Assembly (NCBI GenBank): GCA_002691685.1 | Contig: NZIQ01000031.1 | Coordinates: 1 to 58,034 of the forward strand | Direction of reading: 5' to 3' | From: Flavobacteriaceae bacterium | GTDB taxonomy: Bacteria > Bacteroidota > Bacteroidia > Flavobacteriales > Flavobacteriaceae | Length of the DNA stretch: 58,034 nucleotides | Part shown: positions 8,773-17,565 of the stretch, piece by piece | Position numbering within the stretch: position 1 is the stretch's first letter | Layout of the letters: the number at the start of each line of letters is the position of its first letter | Translations under genes and position numbers: made by a program | Notes under the pieces: generated by a model | Told to the model about the DNA's origin: nothing | Seen by the model: only the letters and a program-made list of their open reading frames with translations | The model's database searches: none

Positions 8773-10296
8773 ATGAGAACAAATGTATTTACCTTCCTAT
8801 TGGCAGGACTTGGATTTGGATTACTCCAAGCACAATACACTGATGCTGATGCCATTCGTTTTGCAGAGACCATTACAGAAAATGAACTTAAAGAACATCT
8901 CTATACTTATGCTTCAGATGAATTTGAAGGCCGTGATACAGGATCTAAAGGACAAAAATTAGCTGTAGCTTATCTCAAAGATTTTTATGTAAGTCAAAAT
9001 ATTGGTACAGCTCAATCTAACGGCTCTTATTTTCAAAAAGTCCCGGTTTCAATGAATAAAACTCCTGAAGGAAGCATTGAAATTGACGGAAATGCATTAA
9101 CCTTAGGAACAGACTTTGTAAGTTTTACACCTCTAAATGCCTCTTTTGACGTTATCGTTTTTGTTGGCTATGGAATTGATACGCCTGAGTATTCGAATTA
9201 CAATTCTGTTGATGTAAATGGAAAACTTGTTTTTGCAATTAGTGGTGAACCCGTAGGGCCCAATGGCAATTATCTCTTAAGTGGTTCAACTGAGATTTCA
9301 AAATGGAGCAATCGCTCAGAAGGCTTGACTAAGCGGGTCGAAGCAGCAAAAAAACACGGTGCTCAAGGACTTTTGTTATTTGATCCCTTAAATTTTGATC
9401 GCTACAAGAGCTATCTTGGTTTTATGAAGCGAAATAATTCTGGCAGAATGCAGCTAGATGCTGATGGAGCAGCTTATTTTAGCGCTCATATCTCTAAAAG
9501 TATAGCTCAAAACTTGATGGACAAGGTTACCGACGACGAGCAGTCACAAGTGATCAATACTTCAGCGACAGTCGCAATGCAATCAGGTAAAATTGCAATC
9601 GATACAGAAAATGTCGTGGCTTATATCGCAGGAAGTGAGAAGCCAGATGAATACATTGTTATTTCTTCTCACCTTGATCATATCGGTATGACAAGAGATG
9701 GAGAAATCAATAATGGAGCAGATGACGACGGATCAGGATCAGTCGCTATGCTTGAAATTGCACAAGCCTTTAAAATAGCCTCTGAAAATGGATCAGCACC
9801 CAAGCGTTCGATTGTTTTTCTTCATGTCACAGGTGAAGAAAAGGGATTATTGGGATCAAAGTATTATACCGATTTCGAACCTGTATTTCCGTTAAATAAA
9901 ACGATAACAAACTTAAATATTGATATGATTGGTCGTATTGACCCAAAACGTGAAGGCAAGCGCAATTATATCTATCTCATTGGTTCGGATAAACTCAGTC
10001 AAGACTTACATCAAGTTTCTGAAGAGGTCAACTCAAAGTTTATGAATATTGAACTCGACTACACCTTTAATGACGAGAATGATCCTAATCGATTCTATTA
10101 CCGTTCAGATCATTATAACTTTGCTAAAAACAACGTCCCTATCATTTTCTATTTTAATGGGACACATGATGACTATCACAGAATTGGTGATACTCCAGAT
10201 AAAATCAATTACGATTTGCTCGAAAACCGTACCCGGCTTGTTTTTCATACGGCTTGGGTTGCTGCAAACAGAGCTGAACCTATAGCTTTAGATTAG
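8773..10296 (+). CDS. Secreted M28-family zinc metallopeptidase with PA domain
   Basis: Exported aminopeptidase-like enzyme of about 507 residues. The ATG at 8773 opens a good signal peptide (MRTNVFTFLLAGLGFGLLQAQ); an upstream in-frame start at 8749 would put charged residues before it. A protease-associated insert occupies roughly residues 90-250. The two-zinc catalytic domain follows: SSHLDHIGM, NGADDDGSGSVAMLEIA, TGEEKGLLGSKYY and NIDMIGR supply the His, Asp, Glu and Asp ligands, and a late His-Asp pair (GTHDDYHRIGDTPDKI) completes the site. It probably releases N-terminal residues from peptides outside the inner membrane. Divergent from the hydroxyproline operon, convergent with the decarboxylase gene, whose stop it overlaps by 4 bases. 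Confidence 0.92.
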   Translation: MRTNVFTFLLAGLGFGLLQAQYTDADAIRFAETITENELKEHLYTYASDEFEGRDTGSKGQKLAVAYLKDFYVSQNIGTAQSNGSYFQKVPVSMNKTPEGSIEIDGNALTLGTDFVSFTPLNASFDVIVFVGYGIDTPEYSNYNSVDVNGKLVFAISGEPVGPNGNYLLSGSTEISKWSNRSEGLTKRVEAAKKHGAQGLLLFDPLNFDRYKSYLGFMKRNNSGRMQLDADGAAYFSAHISKSIAQNLMDKVTDDEQSQVINTSATVAMQSGKIAIDTENVVAYIAGSEKPDEYIVISSHLDHIGMTRDGEINNGADDDGSGSVAMLEIAQAFKIASENGSAPKRSIVFLHVTGEEKGLLGSKYYTDFEPVFPLNKTITNLNIDMIGRIDPKREGKRNYIYLIGSDKLSQDLHQVSEEVNSKFMNIELDYTFNDENDPNRFYYRSDHYNFAKNNVPIIFYFNGTHDDYHRIGDTPDKINYDLLENRTRLVFHTAWVAANRAEPIALD

Positions 10297-11726
10297 TACC
10301 CAAGCTCAGTTGCAATTTCTTCGCAACTATTAATAGTTTCCTCTAAATGAGTCATGTTTGTTCTTGGATTAATTAAACACATCCTAAGAACAACTTGACC
10401 CGTGAGAGTTGTAGTCACTATATGTGCTTTTTGTTGAGCCATAATTACTTTTGAAATTCGAAGATTAGCCTTATCTAAAGATTTTTGATCTAGTTTTTTA
10501 GCGATGGGATTATACCTGAAATTGATGATTCCAATCGAAGCAGGAGCTACAATTTCCCACTTATCACTTTTGCGCAGTTTATCTTCTAAGGCCTTGGCTA
10601 AATCAATATTATAGGTAATCGCCTCTCTAAAATGTGCTAAGCCATAGGTCTTAATCGACATATAGAACTTTAGAGCTCTAAATCTTCTTGTGAGTTGAAT
10701 ACCGTGATCAAAAAAATTGATCTCCGAATCATTGCCTTCGACATCTTTTAAATATTCAGGCTTTTCGGTGAACGTATTTCGCAGCCATTTAGCGTTTCTT
10801 ACAATTAAACATCCCATTTCGTAAGGTTGAAAAAACCATTTATGCGGATCTACTGTCACAGAGTCTGCCTTTTCAATTCCTTTTAACAGGTGTGCGTATT
10901 GTTTTGATAGTATTGTTGCTCCTCCGTAGGCTGCATCTACATGCATCCATATGTCCTCGGTCTTACAAATCTTTCCAATTTCATTTAAATTGTCAATGGT
11001 TCCTGTATTTGTAGTCCCTGCGTTTGCAATAATACAAAAGGGAGAGAGCTTATTTAAACGGTCTTTTGCAATTGCATTTTTAAGCTTATTGATGAATATT
11101 TTAAACTCCTGATCTGTTGGAATAATTCGAATCTGATCTTTGCGAAACCCTATGGTTCGAATGGCTTTGATATTTGAGGAGTGGGTTTGATCAGACATGT
11201 AAATAATAGCCTTCGAAAAATCCTCTCCACATTTTTGTGTTCTGGCCGTTACTAGGGCGGTTAGATTTGCCATAGAACCACCACTTGTAAAGATTCCTCC
11301 TCCCCTTTTTAGGGGAAACTTAAACCAATTGAGCATCCAGTTGATACAAACAATCTCAAGTTCTGCAGCAGCCGCAGAGGCATTCCAACCACCGGAGAAT
11401 ACATTGAATCCCGTTGCCAAGGTATCTGACATACTAGAAATAAAATTGCTAGGGCCAGGAACAAAAGAATAAAACTTAGGGTGGCTTAAAATATTGGCTT
11501 TATTTAAGACATTGTTTAAAACAAAATCAAGCACTTCTTGAGATGGCGTAGAGAATTCGGGAGCTTGTTCCAACAAGAGGTCGTCCATCTCCTTACGAGT
11601 GGCCAAATTAATAGGGGATTTCTCTTCTTGCGTACTGAAATGATCGACTATAGCGTCAATAACCTTGTAACCATAGGTTCTCATTTCATCCTCTGACAAC
11701 CTAAAATCTTTATCGGTTTTCTGCAT
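10293..11726 (-). CDS. PLP-dependent aromatic-type amino acid decarboxylase (group II)
   Basis: A 477-residue group II decarboxylase. The cofactor lysine is in DSVTVDPHKWFFQPYE, with the usual upstream FTSGGSMANLTALVTAR phosphate site and the WMHVDAAYGG segment that binds the pyridine ring. The architecture matches aromatic L-amino acid and tyrosine/tryptophan decarboxylases rather than glutamate decarboxylase, but the substrate cannot be read from sequence alone. The product would be an amine such as tyramine or tryptamine plus CO2. It stands alone on the minus strand and converges with the M28 peptidase gene. The first ATG at 11726 gives the expected N-terminus. Confidence 0.9.
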   Translation of the reverse strand: MQKTDKDFRLSEDEMRTYGYKVIDAIVDHFSTQEEKSPINLATRKEMDDLLLEQAPEFSTPSQEVLDFVLNNVLNKANILSHPKFYSFVPGPSNFISSMSDTLATGFNVFSGGWNASAAAAELEIVCINWMLNWFKFPLKRGGGIFTSGGSMANLTALVTARTQKCGEDFSKAIIYMSDQTHSSNIKAIRTIGFRKDQIRIIPTDQEFKIFINKLKNAIAKDRLNKLSPFCIIANAGTTNTGTIDNLNEIGKICKTEDIWMHVDAAYGGATILSKQYAHLLKGIEKADSVTVDPHKWFFQPYEMGCLIVRNAKWLRNTFTEKPEYLKDVEGNDSEINFFDHGIQLTRRFRALKFYMSIKTYGLAHFREAITYNIDLAKALEDKLRKSDKWEIVAPASIGIINFRYNPIAKKLDQKSLDKANLRISKVIMAQQKAHIVTTTLTGQVVLRMCLINPRTNMTHLEETINSCEEIATELGY

Positions 11727-11868
11727 ATCTTGTGTTTAGCACTGCAAAAATACTAATATCCTATGATGAAGCCTTTTTTTAATTTCTAAAGAGTTCAGTT
11801 GGAAATTAATTGGATATTTATTCGGTAAACTTTTGACTTTTAAGTATTTTCCAAACAAATTAACCGAT

Positions 11869-13182
11869 ATGAACAGACAAAAATTTATCAGACAAAGCTC
11901 ACTTCTATTAGGAACAGCTATGATGTATCCCTATAATTTAAGTCTTGCCAATTCAACAGGGGTTCTCGGCGCCAACGATCGCATTCGTTTAGGAGTGATT
12001 GGTATAAACGGCATGGGCTGGGCCGATATGCTTGCTTTAATTCGAATAGATGGTGTTGAGATTGCTGCCATTTGCGATGTTGATCAAAACGTAATTGACA
12101 AGCGTTTGGCTGAATTAAAAAAAGAAAATATAAAGGTTCAATCTTACAAGGAATACACCGATTTATTGAACGATAAAAATATTGATGCCGTCATCATTGG
12201 AACTCCAGATCACTGGCACCCGTTAATGATGATTCACGCTGCACAAGCTGGTAAGCATATTTACTGTGAAAAACCGATTGGAAATTCAATTGGAGAATGT
12301 ATAGCCATGGAAAATGCACAAAGAAAATACAATACCATCGCTCAAGTCGGTCAATGGCAACGCAGTCAAAAACATTTTCAAGAGGCCATATCTTTTGTGC
12401 ATTCTGGTGTTTTGGGGCCGATAAGAACGGTTAAGGTTTGGTGTTATCAAGGATGGATGCGACCCGCACCTATTGTACAAGACAGTGCTCCACCTACTGG
12501 CGTGAATTATGAAAAATGGCTTGGCCCTGCTCCCATAATACCCTTTAATTCAAGTAGATTTCATTTTCATTTCAGATGGTTTTGGGATTACGCTGGTGGT
12601 CTTATGACTGATTGGGGAGTTCACTTATTAGACTACGCCTTATTAGGAATGAAGGCCTCTTTACCCAACTCTATCGTTGCTATGGGTGGCAAATTTGCTT
12701 ATCCTAATTTGGCCGAAGAAACACCTGATACCTTAACAACCCTTTATGAATTCGATGATTTTAATTTGGTATGGGATTCTGCAATGGGAATTGACAATGG
12801 TTCTTATGGAAGAGATCACGGAATTGCCTTTATTGGAAATCATGCCACTCTTGTATTAAATAGAGGTGGATGGGAGGTTATCGAAGAAAAGAACAGTGCT
12901 CAAAAAATAGCTAAACCTCTAGTTACTCCTGAGGATAATGGTCTTTTTAAACATGCAGATAACTTTATTGACGCCATTCGATCAAATAATTCAACCCTAC
13001 TAAATTGTTCAATAGAACAGGGTGGACATGTTGCTAAAGTGGCTCAAATGGGTAATATCGCTTTCAGATCTGGTCATAAACTCTATTGGGACAAATCTAC
13101 GAATGGATTTACAGACAGCGCCATAAATGAGCAGTACCTAAATAGTTCTTATCACAACGGTTATTCCTTGCCTAAGATTTAA
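11869..13182 (+). CDS. Exported Gfo/Idh/MocA-family oxidoreductase
   Basis: NAD(P)-dependent sugar oxidoreductase of about 437 residues. It opens with MNRQKFIRQSSLLLGTAMM, a Tat-like or Sec export segment as found in many Bacteroidota Gfo/Idh/MocA proteins; I take the ATG at 11869, because the 12 extra residues from 11833 would sit ahead of this signal. The Rossmann motif LGVIGINGMGWAD, the CDVD strand end, GTPDHWHPLMMIHAA and the catalytic CEKPIG loop are present, and GGLMTDWGVHLLD lies in the C-terminal substrate domain. Substrate unknown; relatives act on glycosides or inositols at C3. It resembles the oxidoreductase at 55098-56435 in architecture. Confidence 0.9.
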   Translation: MNRQKFIRQSSLLLGTAMMYPYNLSLANSTGVLGANDRIRLGVIGINGMGWADMLALIRIDGVEIAAICDVDQNVIDKRLAELKKENIKVQSYKEYTDLLNDKNIDAVIIGTPDHWHPLMMIHAAQAGKHIYCEKPIGNSIGECIAMENAQRKYNTIAQVGQWQRSQKHFQEAISFVHSGVLGPIRTVKVWCYQGWMRPAPIVQDSAPPTGVNYEKWLGPAPIIPFNSSRFHFHFRWFWDYAGGLMTDWGVHLLDYALLGMKASLPNSIVAMGGKFAYPNLAEETPDTLTTLYEFDDFNLVWDSAMGIDNGSYGRDHGIAFIGNHATLVLNRGGWEVIEEKNSAQKIAKPLVTPEDNGLFKHADNFIDAIRSNNSTLLNCSIEQGGHVAKVAQMGNIAFRSGHKLYWDKSTNGFTDSAINEQYLNSSYHNGYSLPKI

Positions 13183-13190
13183 TTTGAATC

Positions 13191-13718
13191 TTATGGCTCT
13201 TTGTAATTGGTATTCTCTCTTTGTCCTAAAAGAGAAGAGGCTGATAATAATAAATCAGTGTATTCTGTAATTGACGAGACTAGACCCTCTTCGTTAACTT
13301 CATAGATGTAGACGTATTTATTGTTGTAGGTATCGTATAGTGCCTCACTCTCACCGTGCCAAATAAGTGCTGCTCCGTTCTCATCCGCAATGATTTTGTC
13401 GAAATTAAAAATAAGTCCATTAGGCATGGTTGCTAAGGCAGGGGTTAAAAACTCATTAATAAAAGAATCGTAACTGTCATATGTTCGTGAAAGTGGTCGA
13501 CCGTCGTTCCATTTTAGGGTACCCGATAAAATAAATTTGAAATCATCACTAATGGTATTTTGAAAAGAATCCATATCTCCAGAAGAAATGAATTCGAAAT
13601 TTTGAAGTACAACTTCCTTTGTTTTCATTCTTTTTAATTGGGCCTCATTCTCTTTTGGTGTCATTTCACATGAACAAATAAATAAAGCACTACACGCTAT
13701 AAGGATTAGTTTTTTCAT
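13191..13718 (-). CDS. Lipoprotein with NTF2-like (SnoaL-type) domain
   Basis: A 175-residue protein starting MKKLILIACSALFICSCEM; the Cys after ICS fits a lipobox, so it is probably lipid-anchored. The rest has the alpha-plus-beta pattern of NTF2/SnoaL-like small domains: an early helix with FEFISSGDMDSFQNTISDDFKF, a midpoint INEFLTPALATMPNG, and late strands with IWHGESEA and YVYIYEVNEEGLVSSITEY. Many such domains bind small hydrophobic molecules; no catalytic residues can be named. It is the last of four small same-strand genes (13191-15139) and lies 10 bases after a second NTF2-like gene. Confidence 0.75.
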   Translation of the reverse strand: MKKLILIACSALFICSCEMTPKENEAQLKRMKTKEVVLQNFEFISSGDMDSFQNTISDDFKFILSGTLKWNDGRPLSRTYDSYDSFINEFLTPALATMPNGLIFNFDKIIADENGAALIWHGESEALYDTYNNKYVYIYEVNEEGLVSSITEYTDLLLSASSLLGQRENTNYKEP

Positions 13719-13728
13719 TAGTATTTTT

Positions 13729-14175
13729 TTAAGGTTGTTCTAAGTTCGTATTCCAGATGTCTTTTTTACAAAGCCACTTTCCATCACTTTGTTTTTCCCA
13801 TACTACAATGTATTTGCCATTGTCTTGAATTAATTCCTGGTCAACAGTCATCTGTATATCGTATAAGCCTGTTTCATAAGCGTATTGGCCTTGATGCAGT
13901 ACTTCTAAAGTTTTCAAATCTAGAGTACCCTTTCCCATTTCAATTTCATCTTCATACATTTTTTGAATGGCCTCTCGTCCAACAACAAAATCTGCATGAG
14001 GTGGAATTACAACTGCATCGGTGGTATGAAGATCTGCAATTCCTTTCGCATTTCCGCTGTTGTAATTGTTTACCCATTTTTCGTTATTAACGATGACAAT
14101 AGCTTCTACATCTATTGTGTTTGAATCACAGGCTTGAAGAAGGATAATAAAGGTGAGTGCGATAAAATTTTTCAT
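13729..14175 (-). CDS. NTF2-like (DUF4440-type) lipoprotein
   Basis: About 148 residues, read from the ATG at 14175: MKNFIALTFIILLQACDSN has a hydrophobic core ending in a Cys typical of a lipoprotein signal. An upstream in-frame start at 14208 adds charged residues and overlaps the membrane-protein gene, so I prefer 14175. The body has the DUF4440/SnoaL pattern: NNEKWVNNYNSGNAKGIADLHTTDAVVIPPH, a central glycine-arginine helix (VGREAIQKMYEDEI), and strands ending GKYIVVWEKQSDGKWLCKKDIWN. These domains are often steroid-isomerase-like folds of unknown ligand. It sits between the other small exported-protein genes. Confidence 0.78.
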   Translation of the reverse strand: MKNFIALTFIILLQACDSNTIDVEAIVIVNNEKWVNNYNSGNAKGIADLHTTDAVVIPPHADFVVGREAIQKMYEDEIEMGKGTLDLKTLEVLHQGQYAYETGLYDIQMTVDQELIQDNGKYIVVWEKQSDGKWLCKKDIWNTNLEQP

Positions 14176-14176
14176 A

Positions 14177-14599
14177 TTATGTGTTTGTTTGACCGTACTT
14201 TGAAGCATATAAAAGACTGAGCACGGGAATTAAAGAAATAATCATTACTGGTATTGGCGGATGTGTTGACCCCCCAGAAATTAACGTGATAAAATCTGGC
14301 AAGGTCCAAAATAGATGTAGAATAAATAAAATAAAACAGGCTGCTTTAAGTGCTTCGGTATGTTTTAATCGCATGGTATAAATCACTGATAATACAATCC
14401 CAAGTGATATAAATCCTATGACTGAGAACATGATGTCTAAAACCTCTAATGCAGGTTGACTAGATGCTAGTCCTTCAATATTGAAATCTCCTATCATTTC
14501 ACTTTTAAAATCATCATTAATTTTTATTAGTATCAATGGAATGAATTGCAGTAAATCAAAGATCAATGTTATGATGAGCAAGGTTTTAATTTTTTTCAT
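14177..14599 (-). CDS. Small four-helix membrane protein, unknown function
   Basis: I do not recognise the family. The 140 residues contain four likely membrane helices: near residues 5-23, 52-72, 84-105 and 115-132. A polar stretch after the first helix (INDDFKSEMIGDFNIEGLASSQ) probably forms a periplasmic loop. The gene ends one base before the following NTF2-like lipoprotein start, which suggests coupled translation. There is no obvious transport or enzymatic motif. Confidence 0.65.
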   Translation of the reverse strand: MKKIKTLLIITLIFDLLQFIPLILIKINDDFKSEMIGDFNIEGLASSQPALEVLDIMFSVIGFISLGIVLSVIYTMRLKHTEALKAACFILFILHLFWTLPDFITLISGGSTHPPIPVMIISLIPVLSLLYASKYGQTNT

Positions 14600-14683
14600 T
14601 GTTTATTGGTTTTAAGTTGTTTTGTAGTTGTTAGTGGTGCTCAAACTTTGATTCTATTTCAAATCTGAACCTCTTCAGGCGTG

Positions 14684-15139
14684 TTACTTTCTTGAGTATC
14701 CTCCAATAGACTCTCTGTATTCGATGACAAAACCGTTATCAGCAGTAAAGGTTTTAAATTCATCTGTTGCGTTTCCAATGGTTATAAAAGACTCTATTTC
14801 AAAAAGCTCAAAAAATTTGTCAAAGTTTGGACCATTAATGAAATCTTTACCGTGTTGAATACCATCTTCACTGTTGTTATATCGTTCGATTAGGGTCACT
14901 TTACTTCCGTCTTCAGAGATGAAGTATCCATAAATGCTAGAGGGTTCTCTTTCTTTGATAAATACTGCAAGGTATTGGGTGAACTCCTCTACCTTTTCTT
15001 TTGAATTGCCTTTTGTATTGAGTTCTATAATGAAGGTTAGCTCTTTAGAATCAGCATCATCTATGGCCTCTAATTGTTTTGAAGGGCTAGCGCAACTTAT
15101 GAAAAAAGATAGTGCAATAAAGCAAAGAAATTTATACAT
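14684..15139 (-). CDS. Lipoprotein with ABM-like (ferredoxin-fold monooxygenase) domain
   Basis: A 151-residue protein whose first residues MYKFLCFIALSFFISCASPS form a lipoprotein signal with a Cys at residue 16. The mature part resembles antibiotic-biosynthesis-monooxygenase domains: strand LTFIIELNTK, helix KEKVEEFTQYLAVFIKE, then KVTLIERYNNSEDGIQHG, a segment common in this fold. ABM proteins include quinol monooxygenases and haem-degrading enzymes, but most exported ones have no known role and no cofactor residues can be assigned here. It lies upstream of the small-protein group on the same strand with an 84-base gap. Confidence 0.7.
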   Translation of the reverse strand: MYKFLCFIALSFFISCASPSKQLEAIDDADSKELTFIIELNTKGNSKEKVEEFTQYLAVFIKEREPSSIYGYFISEDGSKVTLIERYNNSEDGIQHGKDFINGPNFDKFFELFEIESFITIGNATDEFKTFTADNGFVIEYRESIGGYSRK

Positions 15140-15250
15140 GGTGTTAGTTGTTTGAATTTAAATTTAAATAAATTCTTGAAATATCAAATAATCTTTTGAA
15201 ATAGATGAAGTTTATGAAATGAACAACTTCTATAGATGAAGAATCTATAC

Positions 15251-15281
15251 AAAAAAACCCTAACAGGTTTTGTCAGGGTTT
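15251..15281 (-). terminator. Rho-independent terminator of tRNA-His
   Basis: Read on the minus strand, an 11-bp stem (AAACCCTGACA with TGTTAGGGTTT, one G-U pair) encloses a 5-base loop and runs into a U tract at 15257-15251. It starts 7 bases beyond the tRNA 3' end, as expected for a single tRNA transcript. Confidence 0.8.
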
Positions 15282-15287
15282 AAAATG

Positions 15288-15362
15288 GGTGGAAGACCGG
15301 GTTCGAACCGGCGACCTCTGGAACCACAATCCAGCGCTCTAACCAACTGAGCTACAACCACC
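15288..15362 (-). tRNA. tRNA-His (GTG)
   Basis: The minus strand folds as a tRNA: D-arm with GCTCAGTTGGTTAGAGC, anticodon arm CTGGATTGTGGTTCCAG with GTG in the loop, and a T-arm built on GGTTCGAACC. The extra 5' G (base 15362) opposite C73 is the histidine identity element. Most of CCA is encoded (C and A at 15287-15286). By my reading positions 5 and 6 of the acceptor stem (T, T) face T, T, so two pairs are lost; the arm positions leave no doubt about the identity. Promoter and terminator flank it. Confidence 0.95.
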
Positions 15363-15378
15363 GTTTAATTTGCGATTG

Positions 15379-15409
15379 CAAATGTACTTCTTTTAAAGAA
15401 TTCAACAAA
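15379..15409 (-). promoter_or_regulatory. Flavobacterial-type promoter of tRNA-His
   Basis: On the minus strand TTTG (15409-15406) is followed after exactly 19 bases by TACATTTG (15386-15379). This matches the Bacteroidota primary-sigma consensus TTTG-N19-TAnnTTTG. The -7 element ends 17 bases before the first tRNA base. Confidence 0.8.
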
Positions 15410-15524
15410 GAATTATGCTTTTTGATAAAGAATGTATTTCATCGAAAAATTGAAAATCTAATACTCATATTATACGAATCATCTGAGGTTCTTCGTTTTC
15501 ATACAAGCCACAATTAACAAGACC

Positions 15525-16868
15525 TTGGTGAACTTAACATACTACATCAAAACTGTAACCTTATTTTTATTCTTTCAAAGTCTAAAAACAGATCAACCCG
15601 AGTCACAAAGCTTAGGCGATGAAGCTTTTGAAAATCAAAGGTTTGAATGGGCCTTACATTACTATGACAAAGAACGGAATGACAGTCTTAATCCCGTTCT
15701 TAATTTTAAACTTGCTCAAACTTTTTACCAATTAAACGACTTAGACTCTACCAAATACTACGCGGCATTGGCCTATCAACAAATTCCTCAAAGTTCAGAT
15801 ATTGACCCTTATATATTGTCCAATCAAATTCTTGAGTTTTTAAAAGAAATTAAAGCCTATGAACTTGCCTGGTCTTTAAGTGACATCTATAAATCGACAA
15901 ACGCGAACTATCAAAAACATCTCATTGATTATCAAAACACAGACCTTGCTTCAGCTTATGAAATAGCTCGCTTAAAATCATTGATCACCTTTTTAATCAT
16001 TTTATTTCTAACCTCTATCGGTTTTATTATTTATGGGGTTGTGTTTGTTCAGAATAAAAAAGGAAAATTTGTTCGCCGAATTCGAAACAGCACTAAAGAA
16101 ATTTCAAAGCTTGAGGACAAAATTGCTACACTAAATGATGAAAATTCCACAAAAGACAGACTCTTCTCCGTAATTGGACATGATCTCAGAGGTCCAATTG
16201 GATCCTTAAAAGGTATTCTAGAGCTCACCCAAACTAAGGAACTTAAGGGTAAAGAATTAATGGATTTTATCCCCAATCTTATCGCAGATGTGGAACGGGT
16301 TCAATTTACATTAAACAACCTATTAAATTGGGGGCAGGCACAAATGAATAAAACTCAGGTACGAAAAGGTACAGTGACTCTTCGAAAGGTCGTTGATTCT
16401 AATATACAATTACTGCAAAAATCAGCTTCTGATAAAAGCATCAAGATTATTCAAAATATTAATGAAAAAGTGAAATTTTGGGCAGACAAACACCATATCG
16501 ATATCATTATTCGAAATCTACTCAGTAACGCTATAAAGTTTACTCCTGAAAATGGTTTAATCACCCTTGAAGTATTTGATGCCAAGGATGGTTTCTGGGA
16601 ACTTCACATCAAAGATACAGGGGTTGGCTTAGAAGCTTCTGTTATAGAATCTATATTAAATACCAGCCGAGTTCATTCTACCTATGGAACTCAAAATGAA
16701 AAAGGGACAGGAATTGGTTTATCACTTTGTCTGGATATGGTAACAAGAAATAATGGTCAAATGACTGTAGCAAGTGAGCCTGGTAAGGGATCTACCTTTA
16801 TGATTAAGCTTCCTGCAAAATTAGGTAGATCAGTAAGTAAGCCTATTTCAAATCAAAAAGGGAATTGA
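15525..16868 (+). CDS. Sensor histidine kinase with N-terminal TPR region
   Basis: A 447-residue membrane kinase with no response-regulator gene nearby. After a hydrophobic N-terminus come TPR-like helices (FENQRFEWALHYYDKE, NFKLAQTFYQLNDLDSTKYY), one strong membrane helix near residues 151-175, a coiled linker (ISKLEDKIATLNDENS), the HisKA box with phospho-accepting His in FSVIGHDLRGPIGSL, and the ATPase domain with N box NLLSNAIKFTPENG, G1 DTGVGL and G2 GTGIGLSLCLDMV. It ends shortly after the ATPase domain. The start is either TTG at 15525 or GTG at 15528; no ATG is available before the hydrophobic stretch. The signal sensed is unknown. Its 3' end overlaps bshB1 by 26 bases, tail to tail. 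Confidence 0.9.
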   Translation: MVNLTYYIKTVTLFLFFQSLKTDQPESQSLGDEAFENQRFEWALHYYDKERNDSLNPVLNFKLAQTFYQLNDLDSTKYYAALAYQQIPQSSDIDPYILSNQILEFLKEIKAYELAWSLSDIYKSTNANYQKHLIDYQNTDLASAYEIARLKSLITFLIILFLTSIGFIIYGVVFVQNKKGKFVRRIRNSTKEISKLEDKIATLNDENSTKDRLFSVIGHDLRGPIGSLKGILELTQTKELKGKELMDFIPNLIADVERVQFTLNNLLNWGQAQMNKTQVRKGTVTLRKVVDSNIQLLQKSASDKSIKIIQNINEKVKFWADKHHIDIIIRNLLSNAIKFTPENGLITLEVFDAKDGFWELHIKDTGVGLEASVIESILNTSRVHSTYGTQNEKGTGIGLSLCLDMVTRNNGQMTVASEPGKGSTFMIKLPAKLGRSVSKPISNQKGN

Positions 16869-17565
16869 CGCCCATATAGCGTTCAACCGTAAAACCTTCT
16901 GCATAAGTTACGCCTATCATACGCCCTAGATCAGATGCTCTAAAACTTACACTGTCTAAAAAGGCTTTACTGCTAATTGGAGTCGTTGGTTCTTTGCTGT
17001 TAGGGTCGTAGAACTGACTCTTATATGCCTTCACAGACTCCATTTTCGTATTGATGTGCTCCCCAATATCTACCAATATATCTGGTCGAATATCTTTCCA
17101 TTGAATGTAGTGATATACGGCCTTGGGCCTCCATGGTAGCTGCAGATTTGCATCACTGTCAAAGGTTTCTATCTTTTTCAATCCACTTAGAAAACAACTA
17201 TCACTCAAAAGTTGACTCGCCCGTCCATGGTCAATGTGTCTATCTTCTATGGCATTACATATTACAATTTCAGGTTTGTATTTTCGAATGACTTCAATTA
17301 CTCTTAATTGGGTTTCTTTATCATTTTTAAAAAATCCATCCGCCAAACACATGTTTTCTCTGAAATCTGCTCCGAGAATTTTTAAGGCGTTGTTCGCTTC
17401 TTGACACCTTAAATCTATACTGCCTCTCGTACCCAGTTCACCTTGCGTAAGATCAACTAGACCTACACGCTTACCAAGACTAACTTCTTTCGCTACCGTT
17501 CCTCCAGCACCAAGTTCAATATCATCTGGATGTGCGCCGAATACTAATAAATCAACGTTTTTCAT
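16843..17565 (-). CDS. bshB1: BshB1, bacillithiol biosynthesis deacetylase
   Basis: Zn-dependent deacetylase of the PIG-L/LmbE fold; it removes acetate from N-acetylglucosaminyl-malate, the second step of bacillithiol synthesis. The 240 residues start MKNVDLLVFGAHPDDIELGA, with zinc-binding HPDD, followed by LTQGELGTRGS and the late EDRHIDHGRAS motif with two more histidines. This pattern and length match BshB1 rather than mycothiol MshB. bshA and bshC are not in the window, though the set is usually scattered in Flavobacteriia. Its start overlaps the stop of the trans-sulfuration gene by 4 bases, linking low-molecular-weight thiol and cysteine metabolism in one transcript. Confidence 0.92.
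   Translation of the reverse strand: MKNVDLLVFGAHPDDIELGAGGTVAKEVSLGKRVGLVDLTQGELGTRGSIDLRCQEANNALKILGADFRENMCLADGFFKNDKETQLRVIEVIRKYKPEIVICNAIEDRHIDHGRASQLLSDSCFLSGLKKIETFDSDANLQLPWRPKAVYHYIQWKDIRPDILVDIGEHINTKMESVKAYKSQFYDPNSKEPTTPISSKAFLDSVSFRASDLGRMIGVTYAEGFTVERYMGVNSLFDLK

Noticed and set aside
13191-15139. Toxin-antitoxin or immunity cluster
   Set aside because: The proteins carry export signals and NTF2 or ABM folds; no toxin fold or paired overlap with a regulator is seen.
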